Shown here: positions 1 through 9,054 of the stretch, one piece after another
Numbering within the stretch: position 1 is the stretch's first letter
Layout of the letters: each line of letters starts with the position of its first letter
Position numbers and translations under genes: made by a program
The notes under the pieces: generated by a model
Databases searched by the model: none
Seen by the model: only the letters and a program-made list of their open reading frames with translations
What the model was told of the DNA's origin: nothing
NCBI GenBank assembly: GCA_018262505.1
Contig: JAGSYV010000006.1
Location: forward strand, 1-38,231
Direction of reading: 5' to 3'
Length of the DNA: 38,231 nt
Origin: Pseudomonadota bacterium
GTDB taxonomy: Bacteria; Pseudomonadota; Alphaproteobacteria; Rhizobiales; Pleomorphomonadaceae

Positions 1-90
1 GAGAGTTCCACAGCATGGACCATGCTCGCCAGCATCCGAATGCTCACACGACGTATCGCAAGGTATTGCGTCTACGCATGAACTTTTGAA

Positions 91-132
91 TCAGCCTCTC
101 AGGAAATCTTTGAAATCGTTGATGAGTTTCAT
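91..132 (-). other. Possible 5' stub of a lost gene (13 codons)
   Basis: On the minus strand an ATG (132-130) sits 7 nt after a good GAGGG ribosome binding site (144-140) and reads MKLINDFKDFLRG before a TGA at 93-91. Such a start with so short a reading frame suggests the beginning of a gene interrupted just after its start. The residues loosely recall the N-termini of cGAS/DncV-like nucleotidyltransferases, but 13 residues cannot establish a family. The same frame stays open from the stop to the window edge. Confidence 0.2.
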
Positions 133-728
133 AGGTCAGCCCTCGTATAAAGAGTTAACTAAATATTAAGAGCTTTTCAACCTGTAGTTCTGTGCGCACA
201 GTCCTGATCGGCGAGTCGCTTAAGCGTAAAAAATCGATTGAGGGTGTTTGCAGGGGAACAGCGAGGATGGAGCCGTCACCGCTGGATCCCAAAAATCGGT
301 GTGGGTTGGTCACGAGTGTGATTTTCGGCGGCACCGAGGCTGTCACAGACTCGACAATCGCGGGCATTGCTCGTCAGCATCGCCGATGCCGCCCTAATTT
401 CATGGCGGCCGCGTCCTCGCGAGGAGGCCGACTTCATTATCGGACAGGCGGCCATCACTGCGCAGGGCGTTGATGTGGCCGAAGGGACACGGATTGCAAG
501 CATCAGAATCAGCTTACCGGGAGCAAACAAAGCAGCCATGACTGCGGCTGCACCGCAGGCACCGCACGCTTCACCAGCGAAGCCACCACAAAATAAGCTA
601 TTCACATTTAAGTTAAGTTTTCACGGATTAACTATTGATCTCGAAGAGGCCTTCCGCAGGTTGAGCAACTGGTGGGGGCGTCGACATGGACCGCTGTCGT
701 AAGGGGAATGCCGAGGAGCGAATGATCG
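133..728. other. No convincing gene (about 600 bases)
   Basis: Open frames on both strands here overlap each other, lack clear ribosome binding sites and show no recognisable motif. The segment is AT-richer at 145-200 (runs of TTAAC and ATATTAAG) and GC-rich later. It lies downstream of the large minus-strand NTPase gene. I see no tRNA, integrase or clear terminator. Confidence 0.4.
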
Positions 729-3700
729 TCAGCGAAGTAGGTCAGGGAGCTCATAGAGTAGCCTCAACGCGTCAGGCCAACCCACGTCGGAGAACAAGCG
801 CAGGATCTCAACGAGCGCAGATCGGCGCTTGTCATCCTCAAAGATCGAGCGGTGATCGGCGATGTAGCGGGTAATCATCCGCACGATGATCGGCGCAGCA
901 AGACTTTCGTGATGATAGCCTTCTCGCGCGGCCGGGCCTGTAAGCAATTCGTGGAGCGCGTCAAACACGAAGGCCGGATCGCCGGGGACTAGAAACTCGT
1001 AGAGTTCGACGAGGTGGTGGTGCGTCGAAGGTTCGTGCGACGCAGCCAGTAGCACGAGCATCGGACGATAATCCACAAGGAACCGGCGCATCGCGTCGAT
1101 GGACCTAAGTCCTACCATCTTCTCCGGGTTGTCGACATACGCGCCCGAGCCGAAATAGAACTGGTTCATGAGGTGGCCGATCACCGCCTCCACCGCCCTG
1201 TAGGTGGCGATGGTGGCATCGCGGTCGGCGCCCTCAACCGTCTCGCCTATCACTGCGGCATGGCTGGTTTCCGCCGCCGCCGAGCACACCTCCAAGATGA
1301 ACATCGCCGCTTGTTGCGAGCGATCGGCAAGCCCGATATCGCGCTCCTGCCCATCGGAATAGCGGGCGAAGAACGCGCCGCGCAGCGTCGACAGGAAGGC
1401 GGTGAAAAAATTGCGATGCCCGGCGGGATCACCGGCGCAGGCCTTGAGCCATTCTAGCGCGAACGCCTCTCCCTGCCCGCACCAGAGCTGCGCGGTTATG
1501 CAGCCGAGCTGTTCGGCAACCCCGTCACGGCCGACACTGTCGTCACGCTCGACCGCCTCGCGGCGGGCGCGGACGATCTCGATGATCGCCTTGCACTTCT
1601 CGACATCGTCCCAGGTGAAGCGCGGGATGACATGGCAGAGGAAGGAACTCAGTACCCCGGTGTGTGGCTCGTCGCGCGCGACACGCTCGGCCAGCACCCA
1701 CATCTTCTCGATCGCGATGCGGCTCAGTACCTGCAGGCTTTGCGACGCCTGCAGGCGGACCTGCGGCGCCTGATCGGCGAGGATCGCGTCGAACATGTCG
1801 ACGATCTCGCCATGATCTTTGCCGAACCGGTCAGCGAGCGAGACATAGGCACCGGCCGCATAGACGCGAACTTCCCAATTGCCCCAGCTCAGGCCGGAAC
1901 CTTCGTCCTTCTCCGCAGCCTCCGGGAAACGGCTCGCCCAAAGCCGCCGCAATACAGCGAGCAGTTCGACAACCGGCGGCATGCCATCGACGCCGGGCTC
2001 ATAGGCCGTCGCACTGGCGATACGCTCGACCGCATTGCTCACATGGCCCCAGACCGGTTGCTCGACCTTCTCGCGCAGCTCATCGGCATGGGCGTCATAG
2101 AATGCGATCGTCGCCAACAGGTCCGCCCAGAGCTCGGCGAGTGCCGCGCCCCCGCTATCCACGGGCGTGGCGCCCACTTTCTGGTAGAGCGCCTCGGACC
2201 AGGATAGCATCTGCGCGTCGACGCCTTCCTCGACATCGACGCCTTCGTCGGCGAGCAGGCTGAGTGCAATCCCGCGCGACGATCGCCAGCGCATCGACAC
2301 CGATCGCGTCGACGGATTGCCGGCCAATTCGCCCGCAGCGACTAGATCTTCACGCAGCGTTCGCATCGGATCCGTCGCAATAGCGTTCACGTCGACCTGC
2401 GACAGGAAGCGGCTGAGAGCGTGGCGCCACCAGCGCTGCCCGGCTTCACCTGTAAACAAGTCAGGGAGCAATGCTTCGGTCTCGAACGCCGCCCGCTCCT
2501 CGATCGACCGTGACGGATAGGCCGCAGCTAAAAAGCGGACCGCGTCGCGGACAATGTTGCCGTGCGCCAGGATCGTTATGTTGCGAGCGAACGGCCACAA
2601 GACGTCGGCAACCTCGTCAATGCGCTCGGCGCCGACGCCTAAGATCCGCGTCCACACCGCCGGCCCGGCATAGCCGGTGGCCGCGGCATCTATCGTCTCG
2701 GCAAAGGTGGCAGGCGAGCAGCCGCGCAGATGCACGACAAGCTGCGCGAGCACATCGTCCTCCTGTGTGCCGTGGCGTATTTTGATGTCGTCCCAGGCTT
2801 TATACTCATTGGCATAGCCCAACAGATCGAACAGCGCACGGCCCGGCACGACAACCTGTTTGCGAACGTCGTCCAAAGGGGGCTCGCGATCGGTGTCTCC
2901 GAGCGATGCCTCGACAATCGCGCGCGTGCCGAGCGACGTCGACAGATCGAGAAGGCCCGTGACCTGTCGGCCCAGCTCGTAGCGGCAGTGACGATAATCC
3001 TGGCTTCGGTTGGATGATAGCGGCATGATCCGGCTGGGTTGCCCACCCATGAATGAAGTGCTGTTGTCGGTGATGTCGCGCGAGTAGAGCACCCTGTAGA
3101 TCTCGATCGCGAAATCGGCGTCGGCCCGCGCGATCGGAAGAATCTGCTCGGAAAGCCAAGCCGCTTCCTTGTCGGCATGGGCCGAGAAATGCGGGTCGCG
3201 GAGTATCCGGTCGAGCAGCGTCCGCGACGCCGCTGGATCGGCCGCGAAACTCTTGCCGACGAAGCGGATCGCGTTGGTCGCCGTCAGGTGCATCGGCGGA
3301 TCGGCGGCCCACGCAAAGGAGAGCAGCGCTCGCGCGGCACGGCCAAAAGCGTCGAGCAGTGTGGGTTCGGCAAGGTCGCCCCTGTCGAACAAAATGTGGA
3401 GCAGGAAGCGTGTCGCGTCGGAAAGGTCGCGCGAGCCCGCCCTGATCGCGGCGTCGGCGACTATCGCCCAGCCAAGCGCTTCTTCCGGCGCAATGCTGCC
3501 GGCGGCATCGACCGCCATGCCGACGAAGCGGGCGAGCCGCGAGAGCATCGTTGCCAGCGCCTCGTCATTCGGGCGAGTGGCGATCAGCTCGACCAGTCCC
3601 GCGACATCGGCCGACGTCGCCGCACGCTCGATAGCGGTGCGCAGTGCGACATTGGCGAGCACAGGATCGACTGCCGGATCGGCGTAGATGTCGGCGACTA

Positions 3701-5726
3701 GGCGCCAGACCTGTGCCTTGCTCTTGGCGTCTTGGCGCCAAAGCCGTTCGATCGCGAAGCGCAGCGCCGGCGCGAGCATGAGTGCGATCGAGCTGTCGCC
3801 GCTGAGCTGCGGTATGAGCCGCGCGGGATCGTCCCATTCGAGAAAGAAACGGCCGGCGACATGGTCGAACAGCACATGATGAGGGAAGCTCACGAGATCG
3901 CCGGACTCCGCGAGCACGCCGGTCTGAATGACCGCATCGAGCTGATCGTGTCCGACGATCGCCTTGCGCACCGCGAGGCGGCGCCGTGAAACCATCGCGC
4001 CCACTGTTGCGGCCACGGCCCGATGCGCCAATGTGCCGGCGAGCCGGCGATCCTCATAGGCATCGATCAGGTCGGACTGGGTGGCGACGGTGCGGATGCT
4101 GTCGGGGCTCGCGCCATCGGCGAGCAGTTGCGCGGCGAGCGATAGGTTGAAGACGTTGCGCAGTAGGTCGCGCAGCTTGTCCGGCGCGGCGGCAAGCAGC
4201 GCGCCAAGATCGGCGGCGGCGGCGCCCGCTGTTTGGAGATCATCGTCCGTGAGCCGCGGCACCTTGAAATGCCGCACATTATCCAAGCCCGTCTCCGCAT
4301 AAATCAGATCGGGTGGAGTGCCAGGCATAGCGTTACGGAACCGCCGACCGTTGCGCAGGTCGAACGTGCGGATCGAGGCGATGACGGTCCAGTCCGGCGC
4401 CGCCGCATCGAGCGCCTCGATTAGCTGGGCGAAGACGCCTTCTGCCGGACCGCCACGCGCAGCATCCAGCGCATCGATGATGAGCAGCTTGCGCCCTGAG
4501 CCGGGCGCGGCGGAAAGCACCTCGGTTAACGACTGCTCTAAACTCAGCTCGGACTGGAGATCGGCGGCGATGGCGACTCCCGAGAAACGATCGACCGAAA
4601 GGAACACGACCGTGTCGCCCGCCGCGCGGCGCGCCTGAGCCAGCTTGACCAGCGCCCCCGTCTTGCCTGCGCCGGGTTCACCGATGACGAGCAGTGAGCC
4701 TGAATCGACCGCCGCGCCAAGCGGACCGTCGCTGGCCCGCGTAATCGGAATGCCTTTGGCAATCGGCAGGCGGGTGTGCCTGGCGAGGCGGATAAGCTCT
4801 GTCTCGGTCGCGGTCGACAGGCGCTCCAGATCAACGGTATAGTCGGCGGCGCCAACGTCATTGTGGCCAAGTCGGCGAAGCTCGTGCAACAGGCCTGTGC
4901 GATCAGCGGGCGCGCCGCTGCCGATGATGCGACGAACGATGCCTTTCAACTCGCGTAATGGCGCGTCGCCGGCGGTTTCGGCGCCATAGAGCCGGGTGCC
5001 GAGCAGGTGTGAAGCTTCGCGCCAATTGTCCTCGCCCTCATTCATTGAAAAGCGGACGATGTGAAACAGGCGAGCCATCGTAGTGAGTTCGTCGTCGGTA
5101 AGCGGAGCAACCGAATGAGTTGCGCATGCAGCCTGCGCAAGGACCTCGAAGACCTTGAGCGCCTCGCGCTCAGCCGAAGGTCGCTCGGCCTTTGTCGCTG
5201 TCCACCCGCCGCCAAGATCGAATGCACGGCACCCACGTTCCAACACGTTAAGCGTACGCGCTGCCCTAGTGGAGACCGCTAAGACGGCAGACGCTTTCGC
5301 TGGATCAACCGCAACGCCGGCTGCGCGGGCTTCGATTACTAGAGAAACGAGTTGGCTGACGGTCTTGCCGAGTGGACTCCGTTGACCGGTATCCAGTCCA
5401 GCACTGGTCTTGCACTGCAGGTCGATACGGCTGGCGTCGTCCTGTTGGAGGCGGATGTCGTCGAGACCATCGCCGGTTTCGAGTTGGATTGAGACTGGCA
5501 AGGCGGTATTGGCGAGGCCGAAGCGCGCACCGACTGGCACCCGTGCCAGCAGATGAGCGGCAAGCCAAGTGCCGACGTCGGCCTGAAAGGCCATACCCGC
5601 TTCAGTTGCCTGCCCACCGACGTTCATCCTTGGTGCAGGCGTTGTTTCGGTAGTCAATTGCGCACCTTGAGATTCATCCCGCAGGATATTGATAGATCTG
5701 TCCGAAGCTGCAAAGTGGCCACCCAC
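729..5726 (-). CDS. Very large STAND-type NTPase with N-terminal nuclease-like domain (Avs-like)
   Basis: About 1665 residues. The N-terminus carries a PD-(D/E)xK-like pattern: an acidic pair near residues 89-90 (GLDDIRL) and then QCKTS, with the lysine at about 106, as in the DUF4297/Cap4-like nuclease domains fused to defence ATPases. A P-loop GEPGAGKT lies near residue 349 and a Walker B LLIIDALDAA near 419, the pattern of STAND NTPases. The remaining 1100 or so residues look wholly alpha-helical, consistent with a C-terminal repeat sensor. In known Avs proteins the repeats bind a phage protein, the NTPase oligomerises and the nuclease cuts DNA; that role here is inference. The longest frame opens with GTG at 5726; ATG codons at about 5627 or 5594 are also possible and keep the nuclease region. 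It is transcribed alone, head-on to nothing in the window. Confidence 0.7.
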   Translation of the reverse strand: MGGHFAASDRSINILRDESQGAQLTTETTPAPRMNVGGQATEAGMAFQADVGTWLAAHLLARVPVGARFGLANTALPVSIQLETGDGLDDIRLQQDDASRIDLQCKTSAGLDTGQRSPLGKTVSQLVSLVIEARAAGVAVDPAKASAVLAVSTRAARTLNVLERGCRAFDLGGGWTATKAERPSAEREALKVFEVLAQAACATHSVAPLTDDELTTMARLFHIVRFSMNEGEDNWREASHLLGTRLYGAETAGDAPLRELKGIVRRIIGSGAPADRTGLLHELRRLGHNDVGAADYTVDLERLSTATETELIRLARHTRLPIAKGIPITRASDGPLGAAVDSGSLLVIGEPGAGKTGALVKLAQARRAAGDTVVFLSVDRFSGVAIAADLQSELSLEQSLTEVLSAAPGSGRKLLIIDALDAARGGPAEGVFAQLIEALDAAAPDWTVIASIRTFDLRNGRRFRNAMPGTPPDLIYAETGLDNVRHFKVPRLTDDDLQTAGAAAADLGALLAAAPDKLRDLLRNVFNLSLAAQLLADGASPDSIRTVATQSDLIDAYEDRRLAGTLAHRAVAATVGAMVSRRRLAVRKAIVGHDQLDAVIQTGVLAESGDLVSFPHHVLFDHVAGRFFLEWDDPARLIPQLSGDSSIALMLAPALRFAIERLWRQDAKSKAQVWRLVADIYADPAVDPVLANVALRTAIERAATSADVAGLVELIATRPNDEALATMLSRLARFVGMAVDAAGSIAPEEALGWAIVADAAIRAGSRDLSDATRFLLHILFDRGDLAEPTLLDAFGRAARALLSFAWAADPPMHLTATNAIRFVGKSFAADPAASRTLLDRILRDPHFSAHADKEAAWLSEQILPIARADADFAIEIYRVLYSRDITDNSTSFMGGQPSRIMPLSSNRSQDYRHCRYELGRQVTGLLDLSTSLGTRAIVEASLGDTDREPPLDDVRKQVVVPGRALFDLLGYANEYKAWDDIKIRHGTQEDDVLAQLVVHLRGCSPATFAETIDAAATGYAGPAVWTRILGVGAERIDEVADVLWPFARNITILAHGNIVRDAVRFLAAAYPSRSIEERAAFETEALLPDLFTGEAGQRWWRHALSRFLSQVDVNAIATDPMRTLREDLVAAGELAGNPSTRSVSMRWRSSRGIALSLLADEGVDVEEGVDAQMLSWSEALYQKVGATPVDSGGAALAELWADLLATIAFYDAHADELREKVEQPVWGHVSNAVERIASATAYEPGVDGMPPVVELLAVLRRLWASRFPEAAEKDEGSGLSWGNWEVRVYAAGAYVSLADRFGKDHGEIVDMFDAILADQAPQVRLQASQSLQVLSRIAIEKMWVLAERVARDEPHTGVLSSFLCHVIPRFTWDDVEKCKAIIEIVRARREAVERDDSVGRDGVAEQLGCITAQLWCGQGEAFALEWLKACAGDPAGHRNFFTAFLSTLRGAFFARYSDGQERDIGLADRSQQAAMFILEVCSAAAETSHAAVIGETVEGADRDATIATYRAVEAVIGHLMNQFYFGSGAYVDNPEKMVGLRSIDAMRRFLVDYRPMLVLLAASHEPSTHHHLVELYEFLVPGDPAFVFDALHELLTGPAAREGYHHESLAAPIIVRMITRYIADHRSIFEDDKRRSALVEILRLFSDVGWPDALRLLYELPDLLR

Positions 5727-5738
5727 GGGAAAATCAGG

Positions 5739-5855
5739 CTATCCCCTCGAACGCAGACAGCCCACTTGCCTAGGACCGATTCTTCGGGGATCGTACCCAG
5801 GGACAGTGACGGTGAGGACGACCCACTGCTCGCCCTCTTGGCTAACATGGCGCAC
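5739..5855 (-). CDS. Candidate small ORF (38 aa) just upstream of the STAND gene
   Basis: A GTG-initiated frame reads a short amphipathic peptide (it includes EGEQWVVLTVTVPGYDP) and ends 12 nt before the GTG of the large NTPase gene. The residue mix looks more protein-like than most short frames here, and the frame continues upstream of the GTG for about 13 codons. There is no clear ribosome binding site and I recognise no family. It may be a remnant or a chance frame; the rest of the 5727-5983 spacer shows nothing else. Confidence 0.2.
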   Translation of the reverse strand: MRHVSQEGEQWVVLTVTVPGYDPRRIGPRQVGCLRSRG

Positions 5856-5983
5856 TAGAACGCGGAATTCTGCGCCGTTGTTGCCTGCTCATCATAAAGG
5901 GCTCTCATCCAGCCAACTTCGCGCTCGCCCCGCTGACACGCCAATGACGCGTCAGCGACTTGGCCAACGTGACGAAGGATACG

Positions 5984-7135
5984 TTAACCCGCACTGAGAG
6001 TCGTATCGCCCCCATTTTGGCCGATGTCCTCGAACCAGCGATCGCAGTATTCGGGCGGCAGCAAAGCTGCGTGCGGTCTGACTTCATACTGCATGCGACC
6101 GCTGTCATGCGCGATATCGGATGCTCCGAGGCCCACCCAGAACAATGCAAGATTCCGGTCGGCGGTGCAGAGCTGGATGTTGTAATCCGGGAAGAAGGCG
6201 AGGCAGCTGAGCAAAACCTCCAGTGATCGTAGGTCGCTCAGCGCATTATAAGCATCCGCATTGCTGTAGCTCGCATGAAATTTGAGTACTCGCTTGGCCG
6301 CACAATGCCCCTGCGGGTTCACGATCGTGCTGAGCACCGCAAGCATCACCAATGAGTTACGCGGCACGCCAGCTTCGTCAGCCGCAGCGAGCGCCTCCGC
6401 CCAACGTGCATCCATGTTGCGACGGGCAACCGGCGCGGCAAGCAGGGGGGCGAGCCTTCGCAACAAGTCCTGTTTACGCGTGAGTCCCAACCGTGTGTCG
6501 TCTATCAAGCCGAGCAACCCTTCGATCGATCGCGTTCCGACCATTATCGTCGCCTTAGGCAACGCCTTGCGGAGCTTTTCGACCCCCTCTTCGAGCTGGG
6601 TGCGCGCTGCCGCCGAAGTGGGAACTGCACGCTTGTTGCCCTCTAGTGCGGACAAGAGTGGATTGATCCAAATAGGCTCATCAGCGAATAAATCGAGGAA
6701 GTCGGCTTCGCTATCAACCTTAATGCCGTTTTCGAACTGCCCCGCGATCTTGGATATGATGTTGCGATCGGGTAGCAGCACGGCCTTTTCGCGCGTCGCA
6801 GCAAGGGCTGACGGAAGCCACCCACCGCGTACCAGACCGATCGCCTGCGCCGTGAACGGGCTCTCAAGAGTGGTGGTGAAATGGGCGTATTTGCCGGTGT
6901 CGATGCCTTCCACATCGGATTCGACGATCCGCCCATTATACATTTCGAGCGGAATCGTAACGGGACGATGGAGTTTGGCGGTTGCGAGATCTTCGTAAGA
7001 AAGTGGTTTAATTGCGAAATCGGCAAACGTGACTGTCCGGGGAGTCCCACCTTCGAGGGGCGCCAGTTCTTTGAGTGTGATCAGCCGTGCGCTGGGTCGC
7101 GGCGTATTGATTGGCAGGAAAGCATTCTGGTTCAT
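5984..7135 (-). CDS. Unknown 383-aa protein with PIN-like motifs
   Basis: I do not recognise the family with certainty. The protein has a hydrophobic strand ending in aspartate (AVLLPDRNIIS, D123), an acidic position near 164 (PLLSALEGNK) and a late strand-aspartate motif (LCTADRNLALFW, near 330). That spacing of acidic residues after beta strands recalls PIN-type ribonucleases, though the protein is more than twice as long as a VapC. The ATG at 7135 fits because a TATAAT box lies exactly 6 nt upstream, which puts the transcription start on the ATG itself. It precedes the STAND gene on the same strand with a 257-nt gap, so co-regulation is possible but an operon is unproven. Confidence 0.6.
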   Translation of the reverse strand: MNQNAFLPINTPRPSARLITLKELAPLEGGTPRTVTFADFAIKPLSYEDLATAKLHRPVTIPLEMYNGRIVESDVEGIDTGKYAHFTTTLESPFTAQAIGLVRGGWLPSALAATREKAVLLPDRNIISKIAGQFENGIKVDSEADFLDLFADEPIWINPLLSALEGNKRAVPTSAAARTQLEEGVEKLRKALPKATIMVGTRSIEGLLGLIDDTRLGLTRKQDLLRRLAPLLAAPVARRNMDARWAEALAAADEAGVPRNSLVMLAVLSTIVNPQGHCAAKRVLKFHASYSNADAYNALSDLRSLEVLLSCLAFFPDYNIQLCTADRNLALFWVGLGASDIAHDSGRMQYEVRPHAALLPPEYCDRWFEDIGQNGGDTTLSAG

Positions 7136-7141
7136 GCTACC

Positions 7142-7147
7142 ATTATA
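7142..7147 (-). promoter_or_regulatory. -10 box (TATAAT) for a leaderless transcript
   Basis: A perfect TATAAT on the minus strand ends 6 nt before the ATG at 7135. With the usual spacing the first transcribed base would be the A of that ATG. The best -35 candidate (TCGGCA, 16 nt upstream) is weak. No Shine-Dalgarno sequence fits between the box and the ATG. Confidence 0.5.
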
Positions 7148-7375
7148 GCGCGTAGCTCAACGTTGCCGACGAGGATCATCCCGAGGCACGCATTATCTCC
7201 TCATTTGGCGCGAAGCCGATCTACATGATGCAACGGAATATGGGCGAAGCGCCGGAATGGTACTGCAGTCATGCCGGACCTAGCTACGCGGAAGGTCAAC
7301 ATCCCAAGCTCTCTTTGTGTTCACCACAGATTGCATTTAGTGAGGTTGCGTGGCTGGATGGAGCGCAAGTCCTGA

Positions 7376-7651
7376 GTGACGAGCGTGATCATGCAGCCCC
7401 AATCAACTCATCGAGTGGAAGTCGCCGAAGACCTACGGCCATTCGCAGCGACCGCGTTAAGCCGCCTGGGCTATCTCCATCCTAATTGGAGGCTGCGCAT
7501 CGAGGCCTCCACGATCATTGCGGATGTCGCTGACGCCGAGTCCGTGGAAACCATCGTCCGCGAGATACGCTACGCGCTCTATCGCGAGAAAATCCTGACT
7601 GAAACAATGGATATGCGCCGTAGCCTCCTGCGCATGGTCTCCAGGCCATGA
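7376..7651 (+). CDS. hxsD: His-Xaa-Ser system protein HxsD
   Basis: A 91-residue protein (86 if the ATG at 7391 is the start instead of the GTG at 7376). It is recognised from its size, the pattern ending in an REIRYALYREKIL-like helix, and its place as first gene of a locus that also holds two radical SAM genes and a His-Xaa-Ser repeat protein. HxsD is a small partner protein of unknown biochemical role, conserved in this computationally defined system. Its TGA (7649-7651) overlaps the ATG of hxsB (7648), so the two would be translationally coupled. Apparently intact. Confidence 0.75.
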   Translation: MTSVIMQPQSTHRVEVAEDLRPFAATALSRLGYLHPNWRLRIEASTIIADVADAESVETIVREIRYALYREKILTETMDMRRSLLRMVSRP

Positions 7652-9054
7652 CCGTCTGGCCATTCTGATTTCGGGAATCTGGCGACGATCTCCTGTTCGC
7701 CGATGACGCTGGCAACTTCTTCAAGTCTGACGACGCCTTCCTCGAACGCTATGTCCATGAAAGCCTCAACGCCGACGATGTCGCGTTCCTTCGTGCAGGA
7801 GGGCATGCCTTCGACCACGATGGCGACCTTGCCCATACAGCCTTCGCCTGCCGCTGGTCCAGCCGCCTGGCCACGGCAGGTACGATCTCCTACCTTATGC
7901 TCGTGCCCACACTGAGGTGTGTTCTCGACTGCAGCTATTGTCAGGTCTCCAGAGCATCGGAACATGCGTCCGGTTTTGACTGGACCGAAGAGACGCTGAC
8001 CGCAGTTCTGAGCTTCCTTGACCGACTGGGAACCGACGAGGTCAAAATTGAGTTCCAAGGGGGAGAGCCGACTCTGAGGCTGGACCTTCTCCAGCGTGTT
8101 CGAGAATACTGTCGGTCTCGATTCACTCGTTCGGAGTTCGTCGTCTGCACGAACCTGCAGCGTACTTCGCCCGCCTTGTGGGAGTTCCTCGAAGCCGACG
8201 ACACCTTCACCAGCACATCGATCGATGGCGACTTCGTCACGCACGATCGTCAGCGGACCAAGAATTCCGAGCTTGCCCGACAGTTCTTCGCGAATGTCGA
8301 GGAGGCCGCAAAACGCTTAGGATCCCGAAAGCTTTCGGCGCTACCAACCATCGATCCCTATGCGCCACCGGCGTTCGATGACCTGATCGAGGCCTACGAG
8401 CGGTTGGGTCTCAACTCCATCTACCTGCGCCCGGTCAATTATCAGGGGTTTGCACGCCGTCGGCCGGCGAGGGAGGACGAGGTCGACGTCTGGAACAGGC
8501 TGCATTCGGATTTCATCGAGCACCTCATCCGCAGGAATGCCGAAACGGGGCGATGGGTGGATGAGTTCTATTTCACCCATACGCTGAGGCGGATGCTGTC
8601 CTCGGGCTTGGAGCAGCATGTCAACATCCGCAACCCGAACCTGCTCGGCACCAACTATGTCCTGATCGACTACGATGGCACCATCTATCCAACCGACGAG
8701 GCCAGGATGCTGGCACGCATCGGGCGCATCGATCTGTCGATCGGCCATGCCTCGACAGGCGTCGATATGGCGAAGCGGGACGAGCTCAATACCGCGTCGA
8801 TGAACAACTTCGACCCCGATTGCATCCACTGCGTCTATCAGCCCTTCTGCGGCACCGACGTCGTCGACGATCTTTCGCGATACGGCCGCCTTGATGTTCC
8901 GCGGCACACCACATGGTTCTGTCGGCGGCAGATGGCCGTCTTCGATAAGGTCATGGAACTCATCTACCGGGACGATGCCGCAACCAAGGCTTCTCTGGCC
9001 CACTGGGCGGGCGTAGCCGGATGGCCAGCCGGGCTTGCGAGGACGCTTCCATGA
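7648..9054 (+). pseudogene. hxsB: Radical SAM maturase HxsB, interrupted by in-frame TGA at codon 7
   Basis: Reconstructed length is 468 codons. The radical SAM cluster motif CVLDCSYC is at residues 91-98 (CX3CX2C), and the C-terminus has further cysteines (CIHCVYQPFC, then WFCRR) like a SPASM-type auxiliary cluster region. The ATG at 7648 overlaps the hxsD stop, and the frame reads MTVWPF, TGA (7666-7668), then FRESGDDLLFADDAGNFF. Family N-termini have an F-R-F-R-like stretch here, so a CGA arginine to TGA change explains the stop. The frame then runs open for the rest of the gene. No ATG, GTG or TTG occurs between the TGA and ATG 7897, so reinitiation would remove 83 residues and begin only seven residues before the first cluster cysteine. 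HxsB is predicted to modify HxsA. Alternatives are a sequencing error or readthrough. Confidence 0.8.

Noticed and set aside
1..728. tRNA or integrase attachment site at the left edge
   Set aside because: No cloverleaf, TTCGA loop or integrase gene could be seen.
7225..7485. 86-codon plus-strand frame overlapping hxsD
   Set aside because: Conflicts with hxsD in another frame and has no family features.
7660..7700. TGA in hxsB as a selenocysteine codon
   Set aside because: Arginine, not cysteine, is expected at this place, and no clear SECIS hairpin follows.
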